Of a DNA stretch of 64,000 nt, positions 29,303 to 42,235 are shown in pieces. The stretch comes from Galaxea fascicularis (lineage: Eukaryota > Cnidaria > Anthozoa > Scleractinia > Euphylliidae), in contig OX419335.1 in NCBI GenBank assembly GCA_948470475.1, positions 14,734,740 to 14,798,739 of the forward strand, read 5' to 3'. The notes below the pieces were generated by a model. The model worked only from the letters and a program-made list of their open reading frames with translations. It searched no databases and had not been told where the DNA came from. The translations under genes and the position numbers were made by a program. Numbering within the stretch: position 1 is the stretch's first letter; each line of letters starts with the position of its first letter.

Positions 29303-32300
29303 GTAAAGCCGCGCACTCAGTTGACTTTAAATATCACTGAGAAAATAACTCCTTTTTCCCGGAACAAAAGTTGTTTGTTCACTCTGGGAGTATTGCAGTG
29401 TAAGCTGTCAATGGCCTACGTTGTTTTTGTGAGAGACGAAATCATTGCATTGCGTAGCAAGTTGCGGTTACGTTTGATTAAGTTACCTCGTTGTTCTCTT
29501 TCTGTCTGGAATGTAAACTGAAAAGTGCAAGAGAGGCCGGATATTTTCACAACCAAGGATGAGTCAGTTATATTACTTAGACACGCCTAGTGGTTTTCGT
29601 TATTCTTATTAAGATTGTTGCATCTACTCAAGTATGACCGAATAACTATCTATTTAAAGAAATGCTGAAACACCCTCAAGGAGCAAAACAATCACAAAAT
29701 AATCGAAAGTTTTGTACTACAAACACGTGCGGCTGTCTCTTTTGTTTTGCTGACGTACTTGGATTGCTAAAACAGTAAAGGAATTGCGATTCTAAGATGA
29801 CAAAGCTTTTTGCTCTAAGCTAAACAGTTTAGCAGATCATCTTTAAACCTTTACCGCCTTAGGTCAGTGAACTTAGGCAGTATAGCTAAAATACTGTTTA
29901 AACGCTTCCTTTGGTGAACTGATTGGATTGTCGAAATTATGACCCAAAGCCGTTGAGAGAACATGTTGGTTGGAAGCTTGTAACTTCTTTTGTCAATTCT
30001 TCAAATAATAAACCGTTTTGGATGGTTATTTTTTCCAATCACGCTTTGTCAGTTGTGATAATTTTTGTTTGAAAATGCTCAATTTGTTTTACGAAATCAT
30101 CGATTTTTGAAAATCGATAAAAACCGTCGTAATCGTTGTCGAGTGAAAAGTAAGGCCCCTGATTAGCCGGTGTGCCAGAGAAAGGGACCTGGATACGTAA
30201 CATCCTTGATCACTTTTGTACATTAACCAGATATAAGTGGTGGCACAGATTAGTCAGTCTGCCTATTCAGTCTGTCAGTAAGGCGACACAGTCACTTATA
30301 TGGAACAGAGTGTATTTAGAGTTCGCCACTTATATAGATATACTGGACATATACTTGGAAGCAGACAAACTGGTGTCACTTGATATGTTAGTATAATTGA
30401 TTATGAATTGCCAAGAATACTGACGGCTGTAAACCAACATCACAAATCTTTTCAAGGAGCGAAGAGAAAATTCCTGGCTGGAGACTAACACTATTTTGCC
30501 ACTAATGACGAAAGAATTACGATGATAGCTGATAGGTCAGATTAATGATCCAAGTGTTGATTGCATCAAATGTAAATAATTGTGACGAAGCAAAACGTGT
30601 GATAACCTTCTTTTCTCTAGCTTTTGTAGTCAGTTCACCGAAACGGATATTGCCTTTTTTCTCAGTGCAGTCATATCAGTGTAAATTTACTGCCTTATTC
30701 TAAGTTTCAAAATGTTTAAATGACAAAAATGTCTTCTTGAAAAAAAAAAACACAACAACAACCGGAATTTGAGTTAATTTAGGCTCAAGCATGATGAAAT
30801 ACATTATGATTGAAATGCCATGGTAATCGAAATCGATCGGCATTTTGTAGACAGGCATGTATTAGGCTAAAAAGTCTTTTTAGCCTAATAGTCTTTTTCA
30901 TTTAGGATATTGTGTAAAATAGTGACCCTTAAAGCCACGTTAAGAGAGGAGAACGCCACTTAGTAAAAATCCAAAGCAATATGAAAAAATGATAGTAAAA
31001 AATATAGAAACTCGTCGGGCAATTGCTTGATTTGTTTGAGTCAGTTCTTTTCTCGTCAAGTCGACTGGCTCATGGTTTGAAAATGCACTATGCAACACTT
31101 ATCTTGACAGTAAAATAGCTTGCCGCGACAGATGTCCGCCCTTAAACTCTTTTCAAACATTTGCATCAGGGACGGGGCTATTTTGTTTAAAAGAAAAGTG
31201 GTGAAGTCATGTTGAGGGGATTACATGCAGAACGCCACAACTCTTATTTAGTTTTTTGAAATCTTCAAGGAAGTTTTTCTAATTTCCTCATTCTTTTTCG
31301 ATAAAGTAAGTAACGGCTACCCATTGTGAAGGACAACAGCAAAACAATTGCTGTTAATACTTGAGATAGTTACAATTTTAAACACTCTCTCTAACTGGGG
31401 CAAAATTTAAGAGCAAAAGAATTTCAAAGCTATAAAAGAGAAGCGGTACCGACAATGGAAGCATCAATATTACTTAAGTCAGCGTTGCCAGAAATAAATG
31501 TCTCATGACTGACGTCAATACTGACTCCGCATGTGGAGTAACCAAATGAGGGGGATAACTTTTTTGTTAATTCTGAAGAGGCTAGTGGCGAATTTTTAAG
31601 CGGGAAAGTAAGGATAATTCGTTTATCGAGGGATGCACTCCTGATTTGTTTCCTCTTTCTTTAGACTTCCTTAAAGGAATTTGCCTTACTGATATAATTT
31701 TTCCTCTAGAATTCTGCAAAGTTTACGCTTTTTAATATTACAAGGTATCGAAACAGTGAAATATCCAGAGTAATCTTTGGGAGCCCTTAAGATTGGCTTT
31801 AGCGGTATTTACATCTGAACAGTTTAAAGCTGTTTGTGCGGCTGTTACCATGGTGACATAATATTCGTGACTCAGCGTCAGCAGTTCGCGCCTTTTTTCA
31901 GTAACGACATGGTTATCTACACAAAATCAATTAACTTGATCAAGCAGTGATGCGTTATGAATTCCTTTTGAAATAGGGGCACGATGTTCACTGCAATTAC
32001 TCTTTTTTATCCTAGCAATTGCGTTATTTGTAATTTTATACACTTTACCAATACGAGTTTTCCTATTCAAGCAAGTATCTTGAAAGGAATACTTGTAACT
32101 TTCGATGAAATGGCCAATAGTTTCACTGTGCCCTCCATTTCAAATTTACTTTAGAAGTATGTCAACCTACTTAGTATTTAAATTACATGCTGTTTGTAAC
32201 GAATATAGTTGAGTGTCAGCAAGTGGCGCCCACGAATATTACTTTGAATTAAGTTTGGATGTCGCCAAGCAAAGATTGTTCGTTTTAATGGACCACGGCC

Positions 32301-32675
32301 AGCACGAAAATCAAATCCATTTTGAATGGGACCTGCACGCGAAGCTACCGTGATCAGATCTTTTCGTGATGTGTTTTCTTTAAAGCAAGGCTTGGCCGCC
32401 CATGGAAAACAAACGTTTTATTTAAACTTCCTGAAATACTAATTGTTCTAAGCAACTGTTTGTTTAATACCTCTTAATGCAATATTACGACCACAACGCT
32501 TGACTAACCTCTTTAACTGAATAGTTACTATTGACGCACATTTGCGTCATCAGGCTAAGCACATAAGCCTTAAAAAGAACTGCACCTGATACCAGCGTCT
32601 ATTCTGACATCAAACCTCCTTCCAATTTCAAGTACCAAGCACAGAAATATTCCTGTCCAAGAATCCGTTAGAGCA
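29303..32675. other. Upstream region of Pax 1, non-coding
   Basis: No exon or transposon recognised in 3.4 kb, apart from the short hairpin at 30860. This is the likely regulatory region of Pax 1. Core promoter elements were not assigned. Confidence 0.45.
30860..30890. repeat. Perfect 14-bp hairpin
   Basis: TATTAGGCTAAAAA, loop GTC, TTTTTAGCCTAATA. It stands alone, about 1.8 kb upstream of Pax 1. Confidence 0.8.
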
Positions 32676-35415
32676 ATGGAACCATTTGCTTTTACAGGTA
32701 AGCCGATTTTCTATCTCATGCACGCTTAATTTTTTATCACGATAAGTTTTCCTTCGGTGCATAGGTTGTTAGCTTTGCGTGCATGATTCGTTTTGCTCAC
32801 GATTTTTGGACAAATAAACAGAATTAAAGATAGTCAACTGTGAGTGCTATTTATACTAAACTTAAAAGGAATCTGTCAAACGAATAACCTAATGAAAAGG
32901 GTTTAGTGAGCAAAAAAATACATGTGGATTGGATCGAGTCAGCTGAGCAACTATTATCGGATTTATTAGTCAGGTAAGACCAGCTTGCATGATATTAACT
33001 TGTGATGGCTTGTTACTCTGTCATTCAGGCCAAGGAAAAGTCAATCAGCTTGGTGGGGTGTTTATCAACGGCAGGCCTCTTCCAAAGCTGCTGCGATGGA
33101 AGATCATTGAACTGGCCCAGATGGGCGTTCGACCCTGTGACATCAGCCGTCAGCTGCGAGTGTCTCATGGCTGCGTGAGTAAAATCTTGTGCCGCTATCA
33201 AGAAACTGGAACAGTTGATCCAGGGCTAGTCGGTTTGAACAAGCCTAGAGATGTCACTCCAGAAATCGAGGAGAAAATTGACCAGTTTCGCAAGGATAAC
33301 AGTGGAATATTCTCCTGGGAAGTCCGTGATCGCCTCTTGAGGGAGAATGTTTGCAGCAAGAGCACTGTGCCATCACTTAGTGCTATCAGCCAGATATTGA
33401 AATCGAAAATCGTGCAAGAAAATGCTGGAAGAGAAGACGCTTTCATGAAGAAGTGCGATGTTGCTAGGTGGCGAAAAAAGTCGAGTGAAGAGGACGATAA
33501 CGAAGATGAAGAAGATGAAGATTCTTACATATCTGTTGTGAAAGAAGAAGATGATCCACCGAGTCCAGCCGACCAACACTCATATTCACCAGGTAATAAT
33601 CCACTTTATGTGTTTCACAATGACTATTTGACTATTTGACTATTTGGTGGTCTTTGTTTACTGGTTAAAATATATTTTGATAAAACCATAGTATGAATGA
33701 AAATTTTGTAACTTCAGTTGCTCAGTCGTCCAAAGAACGAAGTGGAAATGATTAAATGACGCTAATTGCAACTCAGGAAATTGCCTATTCGGTTATTTCT
33801 TACCTTGCTGTCATTTTTGCCGTGATTTTGCGTGAGTGATATCGTGTGATATTGTCGATTTGCTGGGATTCATGAATTCATTTCATTAAGTTATTGTTTA
33901 TTTTAAAGGTTGTTTTGTAAATAACTCTAAAATCCATCTGGTGGTTATAACAGTTTAAGTAGTCTTTAAACGGGCTTATATTTATGAACCAAATTGTCGC
34001 TGTATGTGTTTGTTTTGCCTTTCTGCAATGATAAAAAAAAATGGTAATTTACTAAACTCATGAGACGCTAGCATGCGTTGACAGAAAAGGAAGTGGTTTT
34101 CTATACGTTTGTCTCGGGATTCAAAGTACAATTACTTGACGTCATCAAATTGAAACGTTTCAAAATGTTTGAACCAAAATAAATGAACCTAATAATTTGT
34201 ATTTCTCACTTAATGATAGTCAAAATAGAAACAAATATGTTTTGTCTTTTTTCCATTGCTTTTGTTGTATCTAATTCGCCTCAACACGTTAGTGGTAACG
34301 ACGATAAACCCTCAATTCCAGCTCTCCAGTGATTGGCTGGAGACTAATTGTTACTGAACCGTGGGTGGTAATGCACTGCTGGCGAGTACAACAAAAGCTC
34401 ATATACCATGTATTTTTCCGGACTGGTGGAAATAAATCCCTCATTATTTACTGATCTCACGAAACCCTTGTTCTCAATCAAACCACTCAAAAATGTATTG
34501 ACCTATCGTTCGAAATATACTTTTTCTTTAAGACAATTTGGTTGAAAATCGTTTAAAAGACTTGGGTAAATATTATTAATGTTATGACATAGGAAAGTCT
34601 TGGAACAAATATTGGCAAAGTAAGATAAAGCATTTCGTTAAGAGTGACTGTTTTGCATATTTCGAAATTTGGCAGTGCTCGTAAAATACACACGTGGTAT
34701 TGCACAGGTCCACGTAGTTTTCTGAAAATGTCGTTGCTGTCACCAAACATTTCATTCACTGATCATAACTGCTGTTTTGGCTTTCAGATGCAGAGCTTAA
34801 AACTCTGAGCACGTTTTCGCCGAGTTACACGTACAGCAGTTTGGACAACGATTTCTTTATCGCCCGAAAACAGCGTCGCAGTCGCACCAAGTTTACCCAT
34901 GCTCAGTTGAATGCACTGGAGAAGGCGTTTCAGAAAACGCAATACCCGGATGTGTATACCCGAGAGGAACTGGCTCATAGATTGTCCCTTACAGAAGCTC
35001 GTGTTCAGGTACGAACACTCTGTCATGTTTCATTTTTCTTTGTAATGTCAGTTGAAGAAGCATTTGATAAAATACGATTTTAAACCAAGGAAAACTTCAT
35101 TCGTGAAAATAAAAACGGCAATAGACAAGAAACAGTTGAAGTTGCTAGAGAAGTAAACGATTTTCTCAATTCAAAAAAGATTGTTTCATACATTATTGGA
35201 TTATAGAGCACGTTCATTTATGTATTCTTTTATTTCTTTAGGTTTGGTTCTCCAACCGCCGGGCTCGTTTAAGGAAGAAGGAAACACATCAGGATAAGAA
35301 ACAGACTTCAGCGGCTTGCTCGTGCCAACAGCCTGTTCCGGCTCACATGCCATCCATGGGGTACGTACCCTACGTCGTTGTGAATGATGCTATCTATCCT
35401 CTTCCTGTTTATTAA
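32676..35415 (+). CDS. Pax: Pax 1: paired-box/homeobox transcription factor
   Basis: Exons 32676-32697, 33029-33592, 34788-35008 and 35242-35415 join to 326 codons plus stop; all introns are GT-AG, phases 1, 1, 0. Exon 1 gives MEPFAFTG. The paired domain (about residues 8-130) starts [18 protein letters not shown] and includes [17 protein letters not shown]. The linker carries a long acidic tract ([14 protein letters not shown]). The paired-class homeodomain ([12 protein letters not shown] ... [15 protein letters not shown]) has Ser50, as Pax proteins do; its intron falls between residues 46 and 47. The C-terminus is short (ends AIYPLPVY). No octapeptide/eh1 motif is visible. A nuclear DNA-binding regulator; paralogous to Pax 2 and 3. 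Group assignment (PaxD, Pax3/7-like) is an inference from clustering and class. Confidence 0.93.
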
Positions 35416-36835
35416 ACTGTGGTTGCTGGGTGTTTGGTGGAAGCAGTGTTGGTTAGATACACCGCGGACTGAGCAATCGTGGCTTGCAAGTGATTTGTCA
35501 TCAACACGAGTTCAAACGCATGCACGTGTTCTCCAAAATGAATCCATGTGACTGAACTCTCTCCGGGGGAGCAGACGTAACTCGCTCATAAAATAATTGC
35601 ATTAGTTTAACTATACTTCCAATTTTTAATAAGGCGATTAAGATATTTTTTTAGTAGTGTGCAAGACGTCTGTTTTGCTTGTATGCCTATGGTCTCGATG
35701 ATCTAAATGATCTGAAAGTAATTTATAAAAAAAAAGTTGTGATATTAATATTGCTAAATATTTGAAAACGGTTATTAAGAAAATGTATTGCAATACCGTG
35801 GTGGTCATACAGAGTAACATAGGTAATTATTACAAAACAAAGTATATTAAACAGATTTTTATGGAGTTTTTTGGTCAAGGGACTCATATGTACATATAAT
35901 CGATTTTACACTTACTCGGCTTGAAGCGTAGGGCGCTTTCGAACTGAGACTCGTTTAAGTTATCACAAGTTAAGCGGCCCAGAAAAATAACCACGACTTG
36001 AACAATAGATTGCATAAACTAACAAGCCAGCAACAAGACCTGAGCAGGGAATTGCAGGCTTCAAATCAAGGCAAATAGTTATTGCTTTCACTTGGCGTTA
36101 ATTGAGAAAGTTGAATGGACATTACTGTTAGTTAGCCAGTCGCAAAGCAAATTTAAGCAAAAAGCCCAAGTAAACGCCACTGGTTGTTTATGTTTATTCT
36201 AAAATTCCCTATGCCTTTAGTAATTTAGGAACCATTTAAGATATCGTAAGATTATTAACAATTTTAGCACAAGGGTTCATGTTTCTTTTATCGTTTTCTT
36301 AAAGTATACATATATTATATACACACAAGCTTTCCGCAAGGTCAGCGTTAATTGCAGTTTCACTTTTATACTAAAAACATCAAAGGTTATTTATTTCAAA
36401 AGATATTTCGTACTCAGTGTTCTTTCGTAGAAGTATATTCTATTTAAATATAAAAGAATTTAGCGATGTTGTCTTAAAGATGTCTATTTAACGTGAACAA
36501 TTAAATCAGTGTCTACATTAGATGCAAAAATATGTTGTTGTCGATGGTGTTCGTTATGATAGCACTAATCAGATCAGTTAATCTGCCCCTTCTCTTCTCC
36601 AACGTAATTGAACACCCTTCCTGTTACAGTTACCTTTAACAATGTTTTCACAAGACCCTCACTGAAAAAAAAAATATCACGAAGCCCAAAAACGCACTTT
36701 TCTGACCACATATATCTTTAGTCGCGCTCCCCAGAAATTGTTGCTAATGAAAACGATGCTATCACGTCCTTCTGGATTTCGGTAATAGGCAGTTATAGAT
36801 GCAGCTTACATGAAACCTTTCCCGAGCCCCCTTAA
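35416..36835. other. 3' flank of Pax 1, non-coding
   Basis: No exon recognised. The Pax 1 3' UTR lies here but a canonical poly(A) signal was not pinned down. Confidence 0.45.
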
Positions 36836-37721
36836 CGGTGTGTTCCTTTCGGCGGATCCAAACACGGATTTCTGATCCAAGGTTTGCGAGATTTGGTGCT
36901 CGAAAGGAACGCTAAATCCGAAATTGGATCTCACGGTAACTTTGGCAACTTCCGTAAATGCGTTCAATATGGTGGCATCTGAAAAGATGATGTGGTTTCT
37001 GCTGTTTGATGAGTTATGCGATGACACGGTAGAGAATTTTGTGATCGGTACTTTGAACAGTGGCACATAAACAGAGAAAAGAAGCGCGTTAGAGTTGAGA
37101 ATTACGTGGAGGTAGTAGGTCCTCAGTATTTCTTAGACACGTTGAGACGAACACTTGAGTTCAAGGGAATAAACGAAATCACAACTTTATCATTTCAGGC
37201 GAAGAGAATGAAAAAATGTTTCTGTTCGGCACAACGTGAAATGCTAAAAAGCTCTAGTTTCTAGCATTTAAGCTTAATACTAGTAAACAATTCAATTTGA
37301 CAGACAAAACCGTACAAAGCTGTCGTTAAATGCAAACTCGAATTAAACAAGCTACTCGGTAATTTCAGCATTTTACCCTTGAACGTTGTTCTTTGAATTT
37401 TTAAACAATGTTTCACGAGCAAATGGTTAATTTATGGACATTTTACTGCATTTGGAACGTTCGTCTACATGTTTTCTGACAAATGGCAGTACCAGAGAAG
37501 GACCCACTCAACAGATTAATTTCGGATCTATTGTGTATTGAACAGATCAGATCACAGATCCGTAAACCTGGATTTGGATTCTTTGGATTTCAAATCCAGC
37601 GAATCCTTTTTGAAAAAGGATTCACCAGATCAAAAATCAGGATTTGGATTTGCACAAAGGAACGCGAAATCCTTTTTAAGATCGAAAATCCGTTTTTGGA
37701 TTCGCCAAAAGGAACACGCCC
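36836..37721. mobile_element. 886-bp inverted-repeat element with TAA flanks
   Basis: Left end CGGTGTGTTCCTTTCGGCGG then ATCCAAACACGGATTT; right end is the complement of GGGCGTGTTCCTTTTGGCGA then ATCCAAAAACGGATTT. TAA lies at 36833-36835 and 37722-37724, fitting a PIF/Harbinger target duplication. Many GGATTT/AAATCC blocks fill the right arm (37550-37720). No transposase is seen. Confidence 0.82.
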
Positions 37722-37724
37722 TAA

Positions 37725-38315
37725 AACAGAATCCGCGAAATCAGATTAATGCACGTGTTATCTGATCATAAACGGAAATTTTTGCTCTGTCGGCGACGGG
37801 TGCGGAGAAGTTTTCCTTGCTATGGATGGGGTCCTGAACGGCTTTGTCTGCCCAAACATTTTCTATATGCACCCTCTCTGTTGATTCATTCTTCAGACGC
37901 TGGTGAATTGGCTAGACTATGTAATTCACAACACGAAATTTATCTCTTCAAAATAACAAATCAAGGGATCAGCATCAAATCCGGAAGGAAGTTGAGGTAC
38001 ACAGTTTGTAAAATGGTCTTCATACAGATGGTTTGCTGATAGCATCCTCACTTTCCTATGATGATGAGGACAGTGAGCCGAGTTCTGGCTTTCTTCACAT
38101 TTACTCTACCTGTAATGGTTGTTCACACTCATTTCAATACGAGATCATCCTTAAATATGTATCGGACAATTCCAGTTGCTTGCACCGGCTCCATTTGTCC
38201 CGCACTTCCTTCCGGTTTTGGAAAATGACACAGGAAGGAAACAGGAGAGGCTAACCAGCCTTTGTCTTGCAGTAAATTGGAGCAAGGAGAGGAAACAGGT
38301 GTGTTATTCTACTAA
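37725..38315. other. Between two transposons, nothing recognised
   Basis: Several short overlapping frames but no domain, splice pair or RNA gene. Confidence 0.4.
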
Positions 38316-38704
38316 GGCCCGACTCAGACGCCGTACTTTTCATGAGCCGAACCTAAAAATGATTCCTAGAATTAAGGACATGAAAAGTTCGGCGTCTGAA
38401 TCAATTTGGAATGGCTCAGCCGTTTTCTTCTGTCTGGCTTGGCCGGTAAATTCGACTTTGGAACGGCTTTGATTCAGACGCCGAACTTTTCATGCGCCGA
38501 CTGACTTAAGCATAAATTATTATTACGTATATATTTTGAAAACCACTGATAATGATTAGTTTTCCTGCAACTGTATTAGGAACGGCTGTGGAACGGCTAA
38601 TTAAGTTCAACGTCTGAATCAACAGACGTACTTTTGTTAATTTGGGTCGGTCCGAAATTCGAATTTAGTTCGGCTCATTAATTGTACGGCGTCTGAACCG
38701 GGTC
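38316..38704. mobile_element. 389-bp MITE with nested inverted repeats
   Basis: Left end GGCCCGACTCAGACGCCGTAC and right end the complement of GACCCGGTTCAGACGCCGTAC. Inside, TTCAGACGCCGAACTTTTCA occurs again in both orientations (about 38383-38405 inverted, 38470-38495 direct), so two smaller hairpins lie within the large one. TAA precedes and TTA follows the ends. No coding capacity. Confidence 0.85.
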
Positions 38705-41700
38705 TTAGATATACTACAGAACAGAAACACCTGTGGTTGGGTTAATGGCGATTATCCAACGTCAGTGCGCAGACATTAATTAAATTTGCAACCTTTGACT
38801 AATTTTCTTGATAAATGTGAAGTTAAATATTGTTGGAATGAAGCAATTGATTAAAGTTTAGTTATCTGGCGTCTCTTTTTTGCGACAAAATTGCCTATGC
38901 GTCTGTCCTGAGCTGTGTGCGGGTGTTGCAGTGAGCACCTGAAACATAGCTACATGTTTCCCTTGTAAAATAATTTGTACTTGAGACATAGTTTAAAGTG
39001 ACATCAATCCAGAATAGACTTACTCTTACAATGTATGAGGATGTAATAAACGTTCAGTTTGTTGCTTTCCTGACAGGGGCTGAAGTCAGAATGTAATGCT
39101 GTCTGACCCTGCATGAGAGAGACGATGAAATTACTGTTCAGGCCGTTTTGGAACTGACATGCCTTCGTGTCATAATTTTTAAGTCAGAAAATACTGCTCT
39201 GCGCGTTGGGTTTGGTAAGTGGAGGTATTGATTGGTTGAGCGATATGTTTGTCAGGTTGAATTGTTGAACACACCCAAGGAATTCTGTTCGCTTTTAAAG
39301 GGGGTCAGTGGAGAAGAAGGATAAAGAGAACTAATAAATTTGCTGCTGATGTACTAAAAAAACCTCTTGTGTAACTTGTTTCTAACAACGCCTTTTGAAA
39401 TTACTTCATCAATACCTTTAGCTGACACAATTTGCCCTGATGATCCGTAAAACATGTGATTCGTAAACGTGAAATTTGTCAGGGGCTTCATTTTCCATAT
39501 CTGTTTTTTATATATGTGTGTTATATAAGAATTGTATATAGGAAATGTTTTTCAACGGTAAAAGAAAAATCGAGAAATGTCCCAATTTTATTCAGTACAG
39601 ATGTTGTTCCCTGAAAACACAGATTGACGGTCGTACCTTAAGTTTTATGTTTTATCCCTTTAAAGACCGCCAGGAATGGCGTTGTATTTAAAACTCAGGT
39701 TATTATGTCAGTTTTAAACCGTCCTTATATTTGCGGCAATTAATACCAGTTTCAATTGACTTGCCCTGAAGGATGCTATTACGCGGCAAATTCCTTTGGT
39801 TGTTTGAGGTCAAAGTTGCGTGCATTTCAAACCTAGGTAACGTGCAAATATAACACCAGACTGCTTTTACGCTCCACGTGGTTTTCCTTTTTGAAACAAA
39901 GAAATAGCAAACCGTGACAAAACATAACTACCATTTTTGCATGTAATTTTCTTTCCATGCAAAATTGGAAATCTAAATGGCTCATCGACGTTTTTCCAAT
40001 TGTAGGCATGTTTGTCTTCCATTCGAACACGTAACATCGTCCAGTAGTTGTACCATCTGAAGATTTCTTTAATTTTTGGTGTTTCAAATAGATTTTGTTT
40101 TGTTCTCTCGTGGTTATCAGCTAATTCCTCTGGCGCGTGCAGCAGAAAAGTGACCTTAAAACATATTTAATTTTTCTTGCAAGTATCCAAATTTTGCCAC
40201 ACAGTACAAACTCAGCAACTAATGCTGCGACGTTGAAACCTTTCTGTTGAGAAAAAACGTCCAGTTCAGAAGGAATGACTCGACACACGTTTAAACTTGA
40301 ACATGTAAACGCGTTATTGAAACAATTAACCTTTCAAATCTCTTAACAAAAATTGAGTTATCCACAGGTTGATTATACAGTCGCTTATTGTTCCCAACAA
40401 TATGGAGCACTGTTTAATGAAGTGCTCATTTTGCGCGGAGATAACAGAAGTAGTGACGCAAATCCTACTGCTGAGCGATTTTCGGCTTCAGAAAGCAAAC
40501 GTTTCACGGTCATGAATAACGAAATGCCTCGAGAGGACGCATGCCAATGATTTCTGAGCAAAAAAGTTTACTAAAGAATAGGAGATTTAGGACACCTTGA
40601 AACGAATCTGTAACGATCAACACCGTTTTTCTTATGACCTCGTTTTACGTAGCACCAATACTGGAAGAAAGCAAACGAGAGTAAGAAGTACATAAAATAG
40701 AACTATGCCATTCGTGGTATCGCTTTTGATATGATATCTCCTAATTAATCACTAATAACAAGAAATGCTTGTTTATCGATTTATCTTAATTTTATCACTT
40801 CCACCACTGATTAGCCTCGATAAAGTACTTGTATATTCAATTCTGCCGGTGTCGCTTGTCCTATTCAGTACTTCGCCATATAGGGCTTGCTCTTCAATCG
40901 AAGCGGCAAACCGGCGTCTGCAAGGATATTTGGTGGCTGGTCTGTTACAAAACGTTATTGTCAATAGCAATATTTGGAATCAGTGCCCAAGCTTTCAAAC
41001 CCATTTTGCACCTTTATCTACCATTTGGGATTCGAACACACAGAGAAACAAGTTAAGAAGCACAGATGTTATGTAATCATAACGAGGTCTTGTGCTGGGC
41101 TGAGGACAACATAACATAGATTCTTTCAATCTATCATATCAACTGAATAATGGGACATTCTTGACACTTTTATTTCTTACTTAAACTCTTCGCCTAAGTA
41201 AATAGCTTCGTTTTTATCGAAGCAATTTTATCTCTCTATTAAGTTACATATATCGTTTTCTAATTTGCTTCTTAAAAGAACTTTTTTCATTATAAGCGAC
41301 TGAGTACGTGCCTTCTCTGGCCAAGACAAGTCTTGGCAAAGGATCTTAACCACTATATGAAATATAAGTCATGGTTATAAATGAACTGTTTTTAAATTTA
41401 GTTGTAAGCTGAGTTAAATATAACACACTTTTGCCTGACAAATATTGCCAGTTTCATTTCCATATAATAATTTTTTTGGCTTCAAAAGATATCTTGTACC
41501 TATTTCTCCGTTTGCTTGAAGACAAACTATAAAATGAAAATCAATGTGATTTTGTGAATCATAAAAGCTATAAAAATATTTCAAATATTGTTCATCCTTG
41601 CATTTTCAGTGACGTTGCGAACAAAACATTTTATCCTAATCTGCATGCTATTCTTTTTGTAGAGAATTAAGAATTTATGTGGATGTGAATGTATCATGTG

Positions 41701-42235
41701 CCAAGTTAAGCTTAGAAGTGATATTTTGAGTCCTCCCCCCCCCCCCGAAAAAAAAAACGTTTACCGTGAAACGCTCAAGTGTAACATGGTCAATCCAGCT
41801 AACCTGGATACCCATCTCTACTGATTCTCCTTACTTACGACGAGACATCTGCTTCCAACAAGTATAATTGACAACAACAAGGAAGTGCTCTAGCTGTTTA
41901 GTAAGAGAAATGACTGCTTTGCCCATGGACCATCTAATCATTGAATCTCCTTGAGATGTGGCTGACCCACAAATGAAGGTTAAAGAACTTCGTGCTATAA
42001 AACTACTTATAAGGAAAAAAATTTAACTATAATATCCTTAAGAGCAAACAGCAAATTAACTTGTCAAATACATACTCAAGAGGCTTACCACTAATACCGT
42101 GAAAAATATACTTTCCAAATGTTACGTGCTTTAAATTTTTTACAGAATAAAAATCTTCGTTTTTGCCAATAACACCAATAAAAAACCTTTTTTAAAACTC
42201 TATAGAAAATATATTTGTTTTTAACTCTCAAGAAG
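38705..42235. other. Spacer between the convergent Pax 1 and Pax 2 genes
   Basis: 3.5 kb without credible exons or repeats. It should hold the 3' UTR of Pax 2 at its right side. A C9/A9 homopolymer pair lies near 41735-41757. Confidence 0.45.
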
